From assembly GCA_027451165.1 (NCBI GenBank), contig DAIDJX010000206.1:1-6029 (forward strand): a stretch of DNA of 6,029 bases. Reading direction: 5' to 3'. Shown in pieces: positions 4,536-6,029 of the stretch (positions are counted from its first letter, which is position 1; every line of letters starts with the position of its first letter). The position numbers and the translations under genes are program-made. The notes beneath the pieces were generated by a model, which was given only the letters and a program-made list of their open reading frames with translations, searched no databases and was not told where the DNA came from. This DNA is from Prolixibacteraceae bacterium. GTDB lineage: Bacteria > Bacteroidota > Bacteroidia > Bacteroidales > Prolixibacteraceae.

Positions 4536-6029
4536 ATGCCTAAGTCGCTGAATATAATTTTTTTTGCGCTGTTTCTGTTTGTGATATCCGGCGAAACAGC
4601 TGCTCAGAATGAGTCGGATGTTTTTTCCGGAAGCTGGATTTACTTCAGTAATGCACCAAATTCCCTGTACAATCATCTTTCCGGGCAGGCATTCGGACTG
4701 CTGGACCTGCGCAGGGAGGCAGTCAGCCGGCTGAATTCTCCCGACGACTGGAAGCAATGGCAACATAAAGTCCGGGAAACATTGTCTGAGATTGTCGTGC
4801 CTTTTCCGGAGAAAACGTCCCTGAATGCGAGGATTACGTCGACCATTAAGAAGGAAGGATTCCGGATCGAAAACATCATTTTCGAATCTCAGCCCGGATT
4901 TTATGTTACGTCTTCACTCTTTATCCCTGCCGGGATCAAGAAGGGGGGAAAGGCGCCAGCTATAATATACTGCAGCGGCCATACCGTGGAAGGATACCGG
5001 AGTGCTGTCTATATGCATGTTATTTTGAACCTGGTGAGAAAGGGCTTCATTGTTTTTGCTTTTGACCCGGCGGGGCAGGGGGAGAGGCTGGAATATTACG
5101 ATCCCGATTCCGGAAAATCTCTGGCCGGTGGCCCCACTAAGGAACATTCCATTCCGGGAGCCCAGGCTTTTATCTCAGGAAGTTCACAGGCCAGGTATAT
5201 GATATGGGATGGGATAAGGGCGGTGGATTACCTGTTTACCCGGAAGGAAGTGGATACCGGCAGGATCGGGATAACCGGCCGTTCCGGCGGAGGAACACAG
5301 TCGGCATACATTGCAGCCATGGATGACCGGATTTATGCAGCTGCCCCGGAAAATTACATCACCAATTTTACCCGTTTGCTGCAGACCATTGGTCCCCAGG
5401 ATGCTGAACAGAATTTCCTTCGGGGCATTAAAAGGGGAATTGACCATGCGGATCTTCTTTTGGTCAGGGCACCGAAACCTGCTCTGATGATCACTACTAC
5501 ACGGGATATGTTCAGTATTCAGGGCGCCAGGGAAACAGAAGAGGAGGTATCGCGGATCTATAAGGCTTATGGAATGACGGATAATTTCAGCAGGACGGAG
5601 GATGACGCCGGCCATGAGTCGACACGGAAGAACAGGGAAGCGATGTATGCTTTTTTCCGTAAACACCTGAATAATCCGGGCAGCTGTGTAGATGAGGAAG
5701 TGGAAAAATTAACCGCAGATGAACTGAAGGTCAGGGAATCGGGGCAGGTTTCAGTTTCTTTGGGCAGTGACTCGGTCTTCAGCCTGAACAGGAGAGAGAA
5801 TGACGGAATTATTAAAAAGTGGAAGGATGACAGGAGCGATCTCACCAGGCATCTTTCCGCAGTGAAGGAAGCTGCCGCAAAACTTTCCGGTTATAAGGAA
5901 CCGACTTCCGCAGAAATCCCTGTATTTTGCGGAAGGATTCAGCGGGATGGATATTTTCTGGAAAAGTATTATATAAAGGGCGAGGGGGAGTATGTTATTC
6001 CCTATCTGCTGCTGATCCCGGACCGTCCA
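4536..6029 (+). CDS. Secreted alpha/beta-hydrolase, acetylxylan-esterase-like, starting a second hydrolase domain (3' end outside window)
   Basis: 498 residues without a stop, continuing past the right edge. Residues 1-23 are a signal peptide (hydrophobic core 7-18, then ETAA before Gln24). An N-terminal helical region leads into an alpha/beta-hydrolase fold: the strand motif YVTSSLFIP (123-131), IIYCSGH (about 147-153), FDPAGQGE (oxyanion-side loop, about 178-185), nucleophile elbow GRSGG with Ser250, TTRD with Asp324 as likely acid, and AGHES with His360. This is a complete Ser-Asp-His set. The family is of the acetylxylan esterase / large exported hydrolase type found in glycan-degrading Bacteroidota, so removal of acetyl or other ester groups from polysaccharides is likely, but the substrate is uncertain. 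From about residue 464 a second copy of the domain's entry segment appears: DGYFLEKYYIKGEGEYVIPYLLLIP resembles EGFRIENIIFESQPGFYVTSSLFIP at 107-131, with no gap. The ATG at 4536 is chosen because the signal peptide begins there. Confidence 0.85.
   Translation, partial: MPKSLNIIFFALFLFVISGETAAQNESDVFSGSWIYFSNAPNSLYNHLSGQAFGLLDLRREAVSRLNSPDDWKQWQHKVRETLSEIVVPFPEKTSLNARITSTIKKEGFRIENIIFESQPGFYVTSSLFIPAGIKKGGKAPAIIYCSGHTVEGYRSAVYMHVILNLVRKGFIVFAFDPAGQGERLEYYDPDSGKSLAGGPTKEHSIPGAQAFISGSSQARYMIWDGIRAVDYLFTRKEVDTGRIGITGRSGGGTQSAYIAAMDDRIYAAAPENYITNFTRLLQTIGPQDAEQNFLRGIKRGIDHADLLLVRAPKPALMITTTRDMFSIQGARETEEEVSRIYKAYGMTDNFSRTEDDAGHESTRKNREAMYAFFRKHLNNPGSCVDEEVEKLTADELKVRESGQVSVSLGSDSVFSLNRRENDGIIKKWKDDRSDLTRHLSAVKEAAAKLSGYKEPTSAEIPVFCGRIQRDGYFLEKYYIKGEGEYVIPYLLLIPDRP

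Noticed and set aside
4434..5845. Several open frames of 68-160 codons on the minus strand
   Set aside because: They lie opposite the exported hydrolase gene (4536-6029), whose frame is continuous, starts with a signal peptide and has recognisable catalytic motifs. The minus frames show no domain, are rich in Pro, Cys and Ser as is typical of antisense translation, and overlap one another.

Overview
The window looks like chromosomal DNA from a member of the Bacteroidota, plausibly a free-living or gut glycan degrader of the Bacteroidales/Marinilabiliales kind. The grounds are three secreted proteins whose signal peptides end in Ala-Gln, genes mostly without a Shine-Dalgarno sequence, an outer-membrane OprO/OprP-type porin, a helical-coil plus LuxR-type DNA-binding tail of the sort common in this phylum, and a GH29 fucosidase beside an exported esterase. 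The genus is not determinable from the sequence.

Right to left on the minus strand, positions 2652 to 1 hold a compact phosphate-uptake operon. First comes a PhoU-like DUF47 protein (2011-2652), then 5 bases later a PiT-type inorganic phosphate transporter (257-2005), then 15 bases later the start of an outer-membrane porin that runs off the left edge (1-241). Together they give an outer-membrane route, an inner-membrane carrier and the cytosolic accessory protein usually paired with that carrier.

The most remarkable item is the transporter itself. After about 335 residues of ordinary PiT sequence it continues through one extra membrane helix, a long helical/coiled-coil stretch and a complete LuxR/GerE helix-turn-helix at the C terminus. 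It therefore looks like a transporter and transcription factor in one polypeptide, a candidate one-component phosphate transceptor. The 324-base leader upstream of the operon is very AT-rich. It carries a strong Shine-Dalgarno site and several copies of TGTAGTG that could be regulatory sites.

Positions 2977 to 6029 are a separate carbohydrate-degradation segment. A secreted GH29 alpha-L-fucosidase (2977-4341, minus) is transcribed divergently from a large secreted alpha/beta-hydrolase (4536 to beyond the right edge, plus), which resembles acetylxylan-esterase-like enzymes and appears to begin a second hydrolase domain just before the window ends. The 194-base gap between them contains an imperfect inverted-repeat element of about 91 bases (4411-4501) that looks like a dispersed non-coding repeat. 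No RNA genes, CRISPR arrays, insertion sequences or integrase genes were seen.
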